From positions 128,151,292 to 128,215,291 of the forward strand of contig CM041084.1 in NCBI GenBank assembly GCA_023079485.1: a DNA stretch of 64,000 bases, in the 5' to 3' direction. The position numbers and the translations under genes are program-made. The notes below the pieces were generated by a model. That model did no database searches and was not told where the DNA came from. It was given only the letters and a program-made list of their open reading frames with translations. The DNA is from Archilochus colubris (taxonomy: Eukaryota > Chordata > Aves > Apodiformes > Trochilidae). Below are positions 36,701 to 49,562 of the stretch, one piece after another; within the stretch, counting starts at the first letter, position 1; the number at the start of each line of letters is the position of its first letter.

Positions 36701-39045
36701 GAGGCATAATGCTAATGAGTTCAAGGGCTTAAGTGTTTCAACAGTCAGATTTTCAAGAGCATCTGTTGACCTTTGTTAGGTGGTCTTTTTTTGCTGATGA
36801 AAAGTAGATGTGTCCAGCTCTATTACAGGTGTGAGTGGCTTAGCTAACAACTCATTTTGGCTTCTGGCTAGACCTACTATTTAAATTTTTTTTCTCCGAA
36901 AGCTGTTAACTGTGTGCAAATTTAATTGTAGTCTGTGTTGTAGGAACTGCTGCCTTAGAAAGCTTTCTGTCAGTGAAGGAAGGGGACCTGCTTGGTCTGC
37001 TTGAAAGAGCAGTTGGTTCCTTCTGCTACCTGTTTGCCCCAGTCCAAGTCTCTGCTGTCTCTCCAAATGACAGCTCCAAAATGAACTGGGACACCTGCTT
37101 CTGTATATATAAGTATATAGAGTAATTTCCTTCCTTCCCTACCTGACTTGCTTCATACTTGCCTTATCAGGGTTTTGCTCTGGAAGATAAGGTGAATAAT
37201 GGACGGCTGAGCCTGCCTCTCCTGTCCGACAGGGATGTGGTGTTATGGTGGGTTGTGGGATGTGTACATAAAGAAGACAACAGAGCTAATTGCTACACTG
37301 AGAAAATGAACACACTCATAAATAAACATTGTCTGGGAGGAAAGACATGGCCTCACAGTGTATTGTGAGCATTCAAAGTGCTGTGGAGCTTACTGCCAGA
37401 TGCAGAAGGAAAGGCTGCAGAGGGAATAAGTCCCTTAGGTCTGTAGTCTGCTCTGTGGCTTTTCTTCTGAAGCTGAAGTTATTATTAAAAAAAACAAAAC
37501 AAAGCAACCACTTGGTAATGGTGTAACTCATTGTGTGCATCTGACCTGACCTTTCTTACATATAACTTGGCATTTTGAGTAGGGATGTCTTAAAAATTTG
37601 AAGACCCAACCTGGATTTTACAGAAGAGAGTTCTATAATCTTTTGCAGCACTGAAAGAGTAGTGTATAAGTGGAGGAATGCATGAAAAAGCCTATTGAAT
37701 ATCATTATCTGTTGACTTCTAATGATGGATGTAGATCCTATCACATGAGGTCTCTGGAAGCAAAGTTACCCTCTGTTATGGGCCTTGCATCCTAGTGTTG
37801 TAATGCAATGTAATGAAAGGGGTTTGTTACTTCCCTTAATGGAGTAAATTTGGCAAGTCCAAGAAAACCTCTTCTTTTTGTGAATAAACCCATTCTACTT
37901 ATTGCAGGAAATACTTCACACTATTCAAACAAGTGCAGGGCAGTTCTCGTGCCTAAAGCAAAGCAATCCCCATGTGCTGAGCAGTGGAAGGTGGTGGCTT
38001 TGGGCTTACAGGTGATAATAGCAGCTCTTGAGCAGTGGGTGAGTGCAGTGCTAACACAATCCCTGTCACCCTTTGTTCCAAGGGACAGGAACACTTTGGA
38101 AAAGAAAACCGGTTACTGCTGTCACTGGTGAGCATGTACAAGTTGAAGATGAAAAGTGCAATCTTTGATCCTTCACAGCTGTGAATTCCGGAGGCTCCTA
38201 TGGTGTAGTTTTGGAGACAGTTAACTTCTCTCCATGCTGTCCCAAAACCAGACATGGGGAAGGAGCTATGCCTGATCTGAAATGCCCTGTGCCTGTTGGC
38301 TGCTCTACAGAAGTTCCTAAAAGAAATGCTGTCAGCTCTTTTGCTGCCTGGCTGTGCCTCCACAAACCCATTCTGAGCAGGCTGGGTAGCTTGGAGCTGG
38401 TGAGGGTGTGTGTGGAGGATCACCCTGAGGTACAGGTGAGTTTGGGTGAAGTTTGCCATTTGTTGGTAGATTGAGTACAGAGTCTGCAGACTGCTGGTAG
38501 CAGCAAGCATCAGCATGTCTGGTTCCTGTCGCCTGGCTTTGGTTGGGTAGGTGGGGCTCAGCAGTGAGTACCTGGCACTGAATCTGCTGCCTGAGAAGCT
38601 TTTATCTGCAGTTTCTGCCTTGGATCCAGTGCTCTTTGGCAGCACCTGTGTTAAGAGGCTGTTTTGGTTGTGTCAGGAGAGCGTCAGAGGTGTGTGTAGT
38701 TGTCCTCCCACCTGTGCAAGCATCAGTGCCTGGCATACAGGTCACAGGTTGCCTGAGGCCAGCTTCTGCCCCTGCTGGTTTTGTGGCTGATGCAATTTGC
38801 TAAAGCATGCAGTGACAACCTGAGCAGGGTTAAAAGGGAGATGCTGGTCAATAGAACATATGTAACTTGGTTGACTGCTGTAGCAAGGGACCAGCAGTGC
38901 TCCACAAGGTCCCTTCTGCTTCTCTGTCTGTTGAACCAGATCTATTCTGTTGCTGTAGAAAACTCTGTGCTGTTTTCTCCATCTTGCTGTGCTTATATAA
39001 AGTGTGAGGGGGAGGAACATGGTACCTGTCTGCCCCCTGTGTGAA
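33741..39045. other. possible extended PLEKHF2 3' UTR, then intergenic
   Basis: The first ~1.2 kb is very A/T-rich and holds four additional polyadenylation hexamers, so part may belong to longer PLEKHF2 transcripts. The remainder shows no supported gene. A 230-codon open frame on the - strand (37953-38645) has no recognisable domain and is treated as chance. G runs occur near 35621 and 35640. Confidence 0.55.
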
Positions 39046-39620
39046 GTCATAGGGTAGCTGGGACTGTCAAGATCTCTGGAGGTTATCTGGTCTGGCTCCC
39101 TGCTCAAGCAGGGCCACACAGATCTGGTTGCCCAGGAACACATCTGGGTGGCTTTTGAATATTTCCAAAGATGGAGACTCTACAATCTCCCTCTGCAGCC
39201 TGTACCAGTGTTGGGTCACCCTCACAGAGAAAGTGTTTCTTGAAGTTCAGAGGGAACCTCCTGTGTTTGGGTAAGTGCCCGTTGCTTCTGTCTGGTCCTG
39301 TCATTGGGCACCAGTGAAAAGAGCCTGGCACCATCCTCTTTGCACCTTCAGGTATTTACACATATTGATGAGGTCCCTCTTGAGCCTACTGTCCTCCAGG
39401 CTGAACATTCCCATCTCTCTCAGCCTTGCCTCATGGGAGACATGTTGTAGTCTCCTAATCATCCTTGTGACCTTTCACTGGATTCTCTCCAGTATGCCCA
39501 TGTCTCTGTTGTACTGGGGAGCCCAGAACTAGAGCCAGTACTCCAGGTGTGCCATCACTTGTGCTGAGTAGATGGAAGAATTGACTCCTTCCATCAGCTG
39601 GCAATATTTTCCCTCATGTA
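39046..39620 (-). mobile_element. old CR1 LINE fragment, antisense, ~575 bp
   Basis: On the + strand it shows GTCATAGGGTAGCTGGGACTG, CTCAAGCAGGGCCAC, TTGCCCAGGAACACATC and later CCTCCAGGCTGAACATTCCC and CTCTCTCAGCCTTGCCTCAT. All are recognisable reversed CR1 blocks. Divergence is greater than in the other copies and frames are broken. Confidence 0.9.
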
Positions 39621-41359
39621 GCTGGAGCTACGGTTCACTTCTTTGCTGCAAGGGCATGTTTTTACCTTATGTAAATTGGATCATAAGGTGCTGCTTTATC
39701 TTTATAAACTTTTGGTAATTAGATTCTTCGAGTTTTGCTGTCTTCCCACCTGCCCCTCTCTCCTGTGTTCTTCTGTTCCCTGTGCTCTAAATGAGAGAAA
39801 TAAAAAGTTTAAATTCTTACAGTTTTGGAAAGAAATGGAAGAAGAGATTCTAAAAGTTGCTGATATTTTCTTTATGCATAGCCAATGTTTTCACCCAAGG
39901 ATGTTTCCCCCCTGTTGCCATCCCTTTGCTCTGCCATGCATTCTCACTTGTGCTGTGTTTCTTCCTCGGTGGGAGAACTGTTATCCGACCTCTTAAATAC
40001 TTCCCTATTTTCTACCAGAAGTGCTGATGTTGGTTTGATTGGCCTTGGCATCAGAGTGCAATAATTAGATTTTCTCTAGCTTGGAGTTCATGTGCCAAAC
40101 ATCTTGGTATAGCCTACTCCCTTTGGGATGGTTGCATCCCAGATGACACATGGCCCCACCTGTTCATCCACATATGGCTAAAATAGCACATGTGTGGGTG
40201 TCAGTACCATGACAGCTTGTGGTAGTGGGAAGAGGACTTTCCTCACCAGAGTGTGTTTTTCCTCAGTGCTTGAAGCAGTTTATGCAGGCAGAGGAATATT
40301 CTGCCTGATGCAGTAACCATAACCCTCCTAGCAGGGCTTGCAACACTGCTGGGCTTCCAGGAGCTGGCAGGAGGATGTGGCACTTGGAGCAAGGAACCTC
40401 TGAGCAGCAGATAGCACTGGCCTTCTCACCAAGGACCCTCTGACTGCCCGGGAGAAGCAGCGTGTCTTCTGACCTGGGTTGTGGGGAGGGAGGTCAGGGT
40501 GCAGCCAGGGAGCAGTGCTTCTCCTACAGGGCTCTAACATGTCCCCCAGCTCTGACAGGGACAGCCCCACCGCCCTGCTGAGGTAAGGGCTCCTTTGTTG
40601 CTTCACTTCCTATAAATGCCTAGACTTGCCTTCTCTAACAAATTTAGATTTAAAAGGACAGATAAGGTGAAGGGGAGTTGAGTCACAGAGAAGCAAGTGA
40701 TTCAGGGCAATGCTAGAAAAGCCCAGGGCAGGGTTTGGAGCCATCGATGTGCTCCTTTCCTCCTGGCTCCCTTTCTTTGCCTGAGCAGTTTCCCCTTCTC
40801 ATAGATAGGCATCTGGTGACCAGGCCTGACCTCCTGTTTCGTGCAGAAGCAGCACCCTGAGCTAGCTCAGGGTGAGGGAGGACAGTGTCAGGGATATGGG
40901 TGCAAATCCATCCTGCCGGTGCAGCAGGAGCATCCTTGACACTGCTGTGACTTCAGGGAAGTTGCAGCAGGCTCCTCTTTGCATTACTCTTGTGCTACGG
41001 AGGCTGCATGACCCATATAACAGTGCTATCTGGACATGAAGAGCTGCATTTCATGGGTATTTGGCTGTGGGGACAAGGCAGCATATGTACAGTTTGAAGT
41101 GAAGTTGTGTTAGTGGCCAAGCAACTGAGGCTGTCATTATGCACAAATAAATCAGAGCAGAATCACATGCATGCTTTGTGTGTAATGGCATGGAGTCAGC
41201 TAAACCAGGGTTAAATATTAAAGTAACACTGCAGAAGGGATTTTCCTCTTGTACTTTGGATAGCTGCTTGTGCTGGGTAGTTGCAGAGGCTGTGGAGGTA
41301 TGGAGAGGGCTTTCTGGGCTGTGCTGGCTGCTAATGGCTGTCAGGGCTTTTCTAGCAGG

Positions 41360-41640
41360 TGGATGTAAGGTGCAGCTTATGCTCTGCAAAGCTCTAAATG
41401 GTCCAGATCCCCAGTGCGTCAGAGCCCGCCTGCCGCCTGGTGACATCTGCCTGGTTCAGCCTGGTTCAGCTCGTCCCGAGGACGAGCACAGCATGTTCCC
41501 AGGGGTGTGACTGGGGTCAAGAGGAGCTTAGTTCAAAGAGCAGCATTCGATACAGGCTTCAAGGAAGCTCTTCAGTGCCTTCAGAGACCCTCCCTAAATC
41601 TTTTTCTTTGCTCTACCCAGATTCATTCATCCTCTCTAAG
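41360..41640 (+). mobile_element. possible ancient L2/CR1-superfamily LINE remnant
   Basis: One frame reads KVQLMLCKALNGPDPQCVRA followed by RLPPGD. This resembles the fKALNGlaPxYlxxLL motif found after the reverse transcriptase domain in L2-type LINEs. A frame change follows, then VKRSLVQRAAFDTGFKEALQ. No other part of the element is recognisable, so this may be coincidence. Confidence 0.3.
41469..41487. repeat. short perfect inverted repeat
   Basis: GCTCGTCC at 41469-41476 and its complement GGACGAGC at 41480-41487 are separated by three bases. A tandem CCTGGTTCAG duplication lies just before it. Confidence 0.8.
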
Positions 41641-44600
41641 AGGCCTTTGGTTTCCCTTTCCTCTTGCAGATGCTGCAGCCCTCTGCATTCTGGCTTGGCA
41701 TTGTCCATAACTTGAGCTCTGCTTAAGATCTCTGCGTTCCAGGTTTGGAATGGAGCAGTCTGAGATAGTCAGTGCTCTCAGAGTTGCTGTGGCTGGCAGC
41801 TGCCAAGCAGGGAGCTCTCCAGAGCTGCGGCCATTTTCTGTCCTCTCCTTGTGCCGAGGTGGGGGCTGTGCGGTGCCTCTGCTTCCATGCACTCTGCTGA
41901 GGCCAGGGCATGAAGCTCCCTGCAACAGTGAGAGAGGGTGGGTCTTCCAAGCTGGGCAGCAACCACGGAAAAGGGAATGCTTGTATCTAATGTGCAACTG
42001 AAGGCTGCTTCCCAAGGGGTTCACAGAGGAGCACCCATGGAAGGAAAATGGCTGCTCTCTGCCTCATGTGCTGCAGTCAAAAGTGGGAAAGGTGTGGAGG
42101 GAAGGGCGAGCAGCTTCTGCTCTTTGCCTATAAGCTGGGCAGGGAGGAAAACTGTAGGTTTTAGGTGCTGCCCCGTTGCTTTTGCAATGCAATTAATAGA
42201 AGTAACAGTTAAAACTCTTTAGGCAAATCCCTATTCTTGTGGGCCCAACAACTATGAAGACAAATGCACAATTTACTTGAAACCCATAAATATGAGCACC
42301 CGCCCTGACAAAATGCTTGGAAGCAAGTGACTGGCAGCTATCACCTGTCCTGTGGGGCAATTGTTCAGTACCTGGTGCTATCAGAGCAGATGCTGAGCTG
42401 TTGTGAGACCCAGCTGGAGTAACAACTCCACCAGAACAGGAGGTGGAAGGACAGGCAGTGGTCACTAACACTTAGTAGGCAGCCAAAACTGTGCTTAAAG
42501 TAGTGCAGGGTTAATTTTTTTTTTCCCTCTGTCTCTCAAGTTTCAGCTCTTCACACCTGAGAAGCTTAAAGATTGCAATCCCATCTTGGATCTTCTGCTT
42601 GCAACGAAGCACTGCTCCAAACTGAGTGCCACTGTTTGCCCCAAAAAATTCCATTTGCAGGTCTGGTTTGCTTAGTCTTACAAATAAAAGTTTCCTTTCC
42701 TGGATGGGAAGGACATGGGAGATGGCCTCCACCTCCCCTTATGGCCAGAAACAGCCTGGGCAGCCTGTGCCAGCACAGTTGTTTGGAGAACAGTGCTAAA
42801 GAGCAGCCTCAGGAGAGGAGGCAGACTTCAGCAGGCATCTGGCTCTTCACCATCATGTTACCATACCATGGTATGTTGCAGAGCAGCTGCCTTGCCTCTT
42901 TTTTTGTGAAGTACAAAACTGGTAGTTGCTTATTTATCTGATGAGCAAAGGGAAGTGCTAAGTGAGCAATCTTTTTGCCTTCAGGCTGTGTGTGTGGGTT
43001 TTGTTTTTAAAAGGGAAAGAAGAAAGATCTGAAGATATTTGATCTGCAAGCTAGCTCTGAGCTGGTTGAATATTTACTTCGTTTTATACGCAGTTATTAA
43101 AAGCCTTATCGTGGAAGAGAATCAGACAGGAGGCTCATGCTTCTAACCAAGTAGACTTCTGGAGGTGAAGAACATCACAGGGAGACGGTGCTGCATGCAG
43201 AGAAACCTGCTCATTGCCATAACCTCATTTATGTTGTGTTTTCTGTGGACCAAAGGGCATCTACAGAGTCACTGTACCCTCTGGGGCCTTTCTCCGTTGA
43301 ACACTTCAGCCCTCCTGGTACCTGCCAGAGCTGCTGTTTGTAACATGAAGCTGTTGCTGCATAGGACAATGGGGAAGCTGCATGTGCTTTTGGAACATGT
43401 TTCTGTCTGTAGCCAGAGTTCTGCAGGAGTGCTGTGAACAGGCAGCTGTGCGAGCCAGGAGAGATGAGATTCTGGAGGCCCTCTCAGTCAGGGGATTGCC
43501 TGATACAGGCCAGCTTTATTTACGAGCCTGTCCTGTCGTGAGGGTGACATCAAGATTCTTATTCACTATCCCCAGCTTCAAATTTCCACAGGATTGTTTT
43601 TTGTTTTTTTTTCCGTATCAAATTATGTTAAAGTCTGAGTTTCAAATGCTGTTCTTGCATGTGTGTGTGCAGTATAAGAGAGAAGGCTTGCTTTTCTCAA
43701 AAGACCTGGTTAAAGCCATTCCTCTTGAGTGTCAAAATAGAAACTGAATGAGAAATCAAGAATGAGAAGACCTCTTGGAGAAGACAAGCTGGAGCCCATG
43801 CATACCGGAACTACTGGTGGTGCTACACATTCATTTTTGGGTTGTGATACAGCACTGTGTTTTCCTAATACCAAGCAAGGCTGGGAGCCTGTCTGCAGGT
43901 GAGCAGGATGATGCTGTGACGTAACCTAGTGTGAGGGCAGCACCCTGCTTCAAGCAGGCTTCCCTCAGCCTGGTGAGGAGCGAGTGACACAGCTCATCAG
44001 TAATTTTCTTCCTGACCACATTCTGCCTCTCCTGTAATTTCTTTTGAGCTGGTACCAGAGCTCAGCTTTTCCCTTCAGCAGGGAAGTCAGGAGGGTTAAT
44101 TTGCTCTGGCAGCCCAGAGTGGAGGAACCCTCTTGCTGGCCATTAGCATGGCAGCTGGCTGCAGAGGGCAATGAAAGCCGTGCTGCAAGCTCGATAGATT
44201 TGATGTACTCCACCTCCCTGAAGTAACGTGAAGCACATCAAAATGTCAGGTTTCATTATGCAGTAAGTGGTATGGGAGGAAAACAGACAGGACCCTAAAA
44301 GCCTCCAATCTCAAGGAGAAGTAAGGAGCTATCTGTTGCAAAAACTTGGCTTACAGGAGAGGCTGGTAGGGGTGAAGTGTCTCCAGAGTTTAGAGCAGAA
44401 ACTGAGGAAAGGGTGGTAGAAAATTGTCAGTGCTTTTGGTTTCTGTAGCCTTCCAGACTATAAAACTTCCCTTCTCAGACCCCAGCATAGTGCCTCCCCT
44501 AGCCTTGCCCTGTGCAGCTAAGAGAGAAAATTGGACTTTAGATGAAAACTGTGCCTGAGAAAGGGGAGAGATGCCTACATATAATTAACGTGAAATTATC

Positions 44601-44697
44601 TGCATCTTGGAGGAAGAATATGAGTCTGCATTAGTGTGTGATAAACCATCTCCACCCAGTTCAAAACCTATAAGTCACTTTTTAAATTTGCTTTCAG

Positions 44698-44737
44698 GTT
44701 TTGTTTTTGTTTTGTTAGTTTGTTTTGTTTGTTTTTA
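44698..44737. repeat. GTTTT-rich simple repeat
   Basis: Repeated GTTTT and TTTGTTTTG units over about 40 bp. Confidence 0.85.
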
Positions 44738-45092
44738 ATAAGGTCATGTTCTCTGATGATGTGGTGAAGCATGTAGGGAATCAAAATACAAATTCTAACA
44801 TCCAGGCCTGCCTTAGCCTCCTCATTAGGTGAGCGATTGATGATGAAAGACAACCTGGTGCTTGGCTAAATACCAAATAAACTTGCAGCACCTCTCTGAG
44901 AGTCCACAGCTTGTTTTGTACAGCTGCTTGGCCATGTTTTGAGCAAAATAACTGCTTGAGGCCAGGGGGCAGCCATCCTTTCAAGAAGCAAAGCTACATG
45001 AGTGTTGTAATGCCTGATCACTCTTCTGCCTGGTTACCATCTTCCTAAAGGCACAAGGAGTACTGACTAAGGAAAACTGATCTGGATCACAG

Positions 45093-45112
45093 AAACAAAC
45101 AAACAAACAAAC
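45093..45112. repeat. (AAAC)5 microsatellite
   Basis: Five AAAC units in a row. Confidence 0.9.
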
Positions 45113-48100
45113 CACCTTTTTTCACAGATCGTCTTCCAAAATGCTGGAGACCAAGGAATTGGCACTGCTGCTAACAGCAGCTGTTCCAGAACAGTCCTTA
45201 TGTGCTCCCCAGGGGTGGTGGCTCCTCATCCAACTGCACATTGGGAGGCTCTGGGCTTACTGCTTGGTCCATACAGCTGTGAGGCTCTTTTAATTTTGAG
45301 CCCATGGCTGGACACCCAAAATGGTCACCATCATCAGCAGTGAGCCAAACTGGAGGGACCAAGACTTGCTTTTCTCCTATGACAGCCAGAAGCACTTGTC
45401 AGCAAATAGGACCGTTTCTGTGGGGGAAGAGGACAGACCTAACCTGGCCCTGGCTTTTCCCTCAGCCTGGCAGCTGGGTATCCAGGCATGAAGCACATTT
45501 GGGTGCTGTGAGTGGAGGGGTAGGATAGGATCCCATGAGGCAGGGATGGTGCTGCTGCACAGTGATGCAGTCACCCTTAGCAAACCCACTGCAGCTTTCC
45601 ATGACCCCCGGGTATCACTGGCTCAGGGGCCACTGCAGATCAGGTCTTGGTATGGCCTTGACCAGGACTACCAAACACAATTCTCCTTCTTTTCCTATTA
45701 GCTATTAACTATTATTAACTGAGGGTTTTAGCAGAAGCTTAGTATCTTAGCCATAAGGAGGGACTTGGCAAGATCTCTCCTAGGGCTACGTGCCCACTGT
45801 CCTCGCCTGCACCGGAACAAACCCTTTCACATTACAGGGGCTCATTGACAAACAAATCCCCTCGCTCTCCCTGGGAGCAGTTCCTGCCTTGTCCCTGGGT
45901 GACAGTGTTCCCTTCCAGCATTTGGGTGTGCTGGCAAGAGTAGGGTGGAAACCTCAGCTCCAGCTTCCTCTCCCAGCCTTGCTATTTCTCTGACTAGCAA
46001 GATGAGCCCCCATGTCTGACATCCTGCTGTGAGTCAGCCTGGCCCATGCAGCCTTTTTGGGCCAGGTTTTAATTTAATTCCTGTCTTGCTGAGGCAGGAG
46101 TGCCCAGCTGCCTGTGTAGACCTGGGGAACCTGGCAAACTCTTGCAGCCTTTATCCCTCAGCTCCCCATTTTGCCACTGACACCCACGGTGCTGCTGGCC
46201 CAGTGACCACAAGTCTGGTCACAGTAGGAACCCCAGGAGCATGGGGCACCTACGTAACCTGAAAGGTCTGTCAGTATGATGCATGCTCAAGGTCATGGGG
46301 TAATTTGGTTTCCTAAGCCTGCACTGAGTTTTAGGCCAGGGCCTGTGAATACATCTCTGGGCTTCAGGTGCTGTTTAATGCACTTGAGCTGCGTGGTGTT
46401 GGGTGGAACTGGTAGACAGATGCTTGCTCTGCCTGGTTTTCCCTTGATGAAACAGAAAAACTGTTCATGGTGGTTAGGGCTGACTCATAACTGACCTGGC
46501 CTATTTGTTTAGTACCATCTCTTTAAGCAAAAGCACGTGCCAAGAGAAGTAGACATTCATGGCTTCTGTGCTGGGAAGGAGTCTGCAGCTACAGGACACC
46601 TGAAAGGGCAGCAATAAACTACTGTTTATTAGCTGCTGTTAAAACAGGTTCTCCTGTCTGAATCCTGGCCGAATTACAAGCGGGATGATTAATTAGTACC
46701 AATGAATGTGCTCATCATAACTACTTGAAGGGAAATTACTAGGGATCACGAATGCAGTATTCATGTAAATATTATTCATTTATTTTAACTTGCTGCAAGC
46801 GGGCAGACAGGAAGGGATGCAGAGAGTAAACAATGATTACCACTAATTGCCATGGTGTGTGCTTTGTGGAGTTCACATCCAGCCTGACCCACAAGCACAG
46901 GGGATGCAGCTGGATGGCAGGGTAGATCCCATGGTCTTGGCATGAAGGCAGTGGTAGTTTTAAATATCATGGCCATCAACTGGGCATAGGGACACAGGGG
47001 CTGGGTGAGAGCCAGAGCTGCCTGAGAGCTTGCAAGATGCCACAGGGCCAGCCCACACCACCCTGCTCCACTTCAGGGTGAGGAGCTTCATGGCATCAGT
47101 GCCAGCTCCCAGGCCCTGTCCCATCCTTGTGAGACACAGGGATGGTGCTGAGCCCCAGGTGGGCACTGCCTTGTGGCACAGCTGTGAGCAATGGGCAGCA
47201 GAGCCAGGCGAGGGTACAGTTTGGTCACCCTGAACTTGCAATACCTGTATGACTGTGTGGCAGGCATGTAATGACAGTTTTTGGGTTTTTTCATGTTGCT
47301 TAAAGAAAATCAGGTTGTTAAACTCCTGGCAGGGTGAGCTGCAGTTGGCTGCAGCCTCCTGCCTCTAACTGGCATCTCCTGCACTGCTCCAGTGAGCTTC
47401 TCCAGTGGGAGAAATAAGGTCCCCCATTTGGGCTTGTATGGATGCTCAGGCCTCTCTGGACACACTTAGGATATGTGTTTAAGGCACATCTTTGTCTCCA
47501 AATACAGTTTTCCTCTTCAGTGTTATTCCCTCTCAGTCATATGAGCACAAGAAAAATAAATTCTGATGTTCTTTAAGAGCAACTCACCCATGGCAGCTCT
47601 CTACAGCCATTTCTCTGATGAAAAAAATGCAGCACCCATGCTGCCAAGCAGAGGGAAGCAGCTGAAGCATCAAGTACTGGCTCAGTCAGTACCTGTGAGG
47701 TTAAATTTGCTTCCAAAACACACAGTTTGTGTAAAGATGTGGGTCCTGTTTCTGCAGGGTGTGGAAGGGGGTGCTGCCAAGCTGGGGGCACCTGCACAGG
47801 CACAGGCAGGACATCAGGAAACCACAGGATGTGCCAATAGCCTGGAAACTTGGGTTGGTTGCTCAGATGTCTCATGCTAAACTTGCTGCTCTGAAAGAGG
47901 CATTGATGAGCATCTGTAGGCAGAAGCAGGGCCTGATCCAGCCCAGCAGATGGTTCCCTCCAGTTCCATGGCACCCTCTCCAGGGGTTGTTTCAGTCTGG
48001 CAGGCAGGCAGTGTCTACTGGAGAAGGGCGCTTTGGGCCTCACAGCGCCAGCTGCCATTTTCCACCCACCTGCCTGGTTATGAACACCCTGTGGGAGCAG

Positions 48101-49007
48101 AGGGTTGTTTTCAGCATCTGATATTTCAAAAAAGAGCTTAGGTTTTGCTTAAATCAATTAATTAAATAAAAACACACACACAAAAAATCCAAAACAAAGC
48201 CAAGCAATGAAAATGGTCTTATACACACAGGAGTATTACCTGCAGCTCCTGGTGGCTGGTAGTGCCGTGGCATTCCTGGCAGAGGCACATGTGGGGTTAT
48301 AAAGCTCTGGCTTTTATTTTCCTTTACTGGGATACTCATGTCCCTTTTTTCATAATCCCATTTTTTCTTGTAACAGGGATCTGTGTGGAGAGCAGAGAAG
48401 CAAAGTCAGAAACAAAGATCTATAGCTTCCTAGAGGGGTTGACTTTTCTCATTTCTTCAGTATTTTATCTTCTGCAAGCTGATTCCCAGTGGGAATCAGA
48501 AATAGCTCAAACCTGTACATAATTCATCCAGCATGATCCTAAAATTGCTGTTTCTGAAATTGGCATAATGTCAGTGTCTAAGAAAGCAGTGGTGGGCAGA
48601 GCATCCAATGGGCCATGCATTCTGCTGTGTCCTACAGGGACCTTCAGCTCTGAGTGCCCCATTGCTTGTGCTAAGGTACAGTGAGGAGCCCTCTGTGCAG
48701 GCCTTGTGGGTACAAGGCTCAGAGAGGTCACTGCTTGAGCCAGTGACTGAGAGCAGGAGGGGTGCACACGAGGGACAATAGGAAGAGCATCACTTCTGTC
48801 ACCCCAGGGCAGAGAACAGGACAAGGGAGGCACTTAGCTGGCACTAACTGCAGGAAGCAAAAATGCATCCTCTTTACCATTTGTTCGAGGAAAATAAATG
48901 TCTGCAAATTTGAAATTGCAACATTTAGAAGTGCCTTTTTAAAATCTTGTTTGGCAGAATGGAAAGAGCTTATGCGTTGCCCTTCTGCAAGCAACAACTG
49001 GAAGTCT

Positions 49008-49562
49008 GTGGCCAGCAGATCAAGGGAAGTGATTCTCCCTGTCTATTCTGCTCTTGTGAGACCTCCACATGGAGTACTGTGTCCAGTTCTGGGCCCTCTA
49101 CATTAGAAGGACAAGGACATAGAGTGTATCCAGAGGAGAAGCATGAAGATGATCAAGGAGCTGGAGCACCTCTCCTTTGAAGAGAGGATGAGAAAGTTGG
49201 GTTTTTTCAGCCTGGAAAAGAGAAGACTCCAAGGAGACCTTATAGCAGCCTTCCAGTACCCAAAGTGGCCTACAGAAAAGCTGGAGAGGGACTTTTTATA
49301 ATGACATGTAGTGGTAGGACAAGGGGCAATGTCTTTGAACTGGAAAGGGTAAATTTAGATTAAGTATTAGGTTGAAATTCTTCATAGTGAGGGTGGTGAG
49401 ACACAGGAACAGGTTTCCCAGGGAAAATGTGGATGTGCTCTTCCTGGAAGTATTCAAGGCCAGGTTGGATGGGGCTTTGAGCAACCTGGTCTGGTGGGAG
49501 GTGTCCCTGCCCATGAATGGGACTGGATGATCTTTAAGGTCTCTTCCAACCGAATGACTATA
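49008..49562 (+). mobile_element. CR1 LINE fragment, sense, ~555 bp
   Basis: It runs through CTCTTGTGAGACCTCCACATGG, GTCCAGTTCTGGGCCCTC, GCCTGGAAAAGAGAAGACTCC and CAAGGCCAGGTTGGATGGGG, and ends CTTCCAACCGAATGACTATA. This is the CR1 ORF2 C-terminal and 3' UTR order. The ORF2 frame is broken by indels. It is 5'-truncated. Confidence 0.95.

Larger units (their letters stand above)
39621..49007. other. intergenic region, no gene supported
   Basis: About 9.4 kb of moderately G/C-richer sequence. Many open frames of 60-160 codons overlap on both strands without domains, splice sites in register or start contexts that favour any of them. It includes a possible ancient LINE remnant (41360-41640), a GTTTT-rich tract and a CAAA repeat. 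A homeobox-type TAATTA site lies at 46690 in an A/T-rich block of about 150 bp. Confidence 0.55.
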
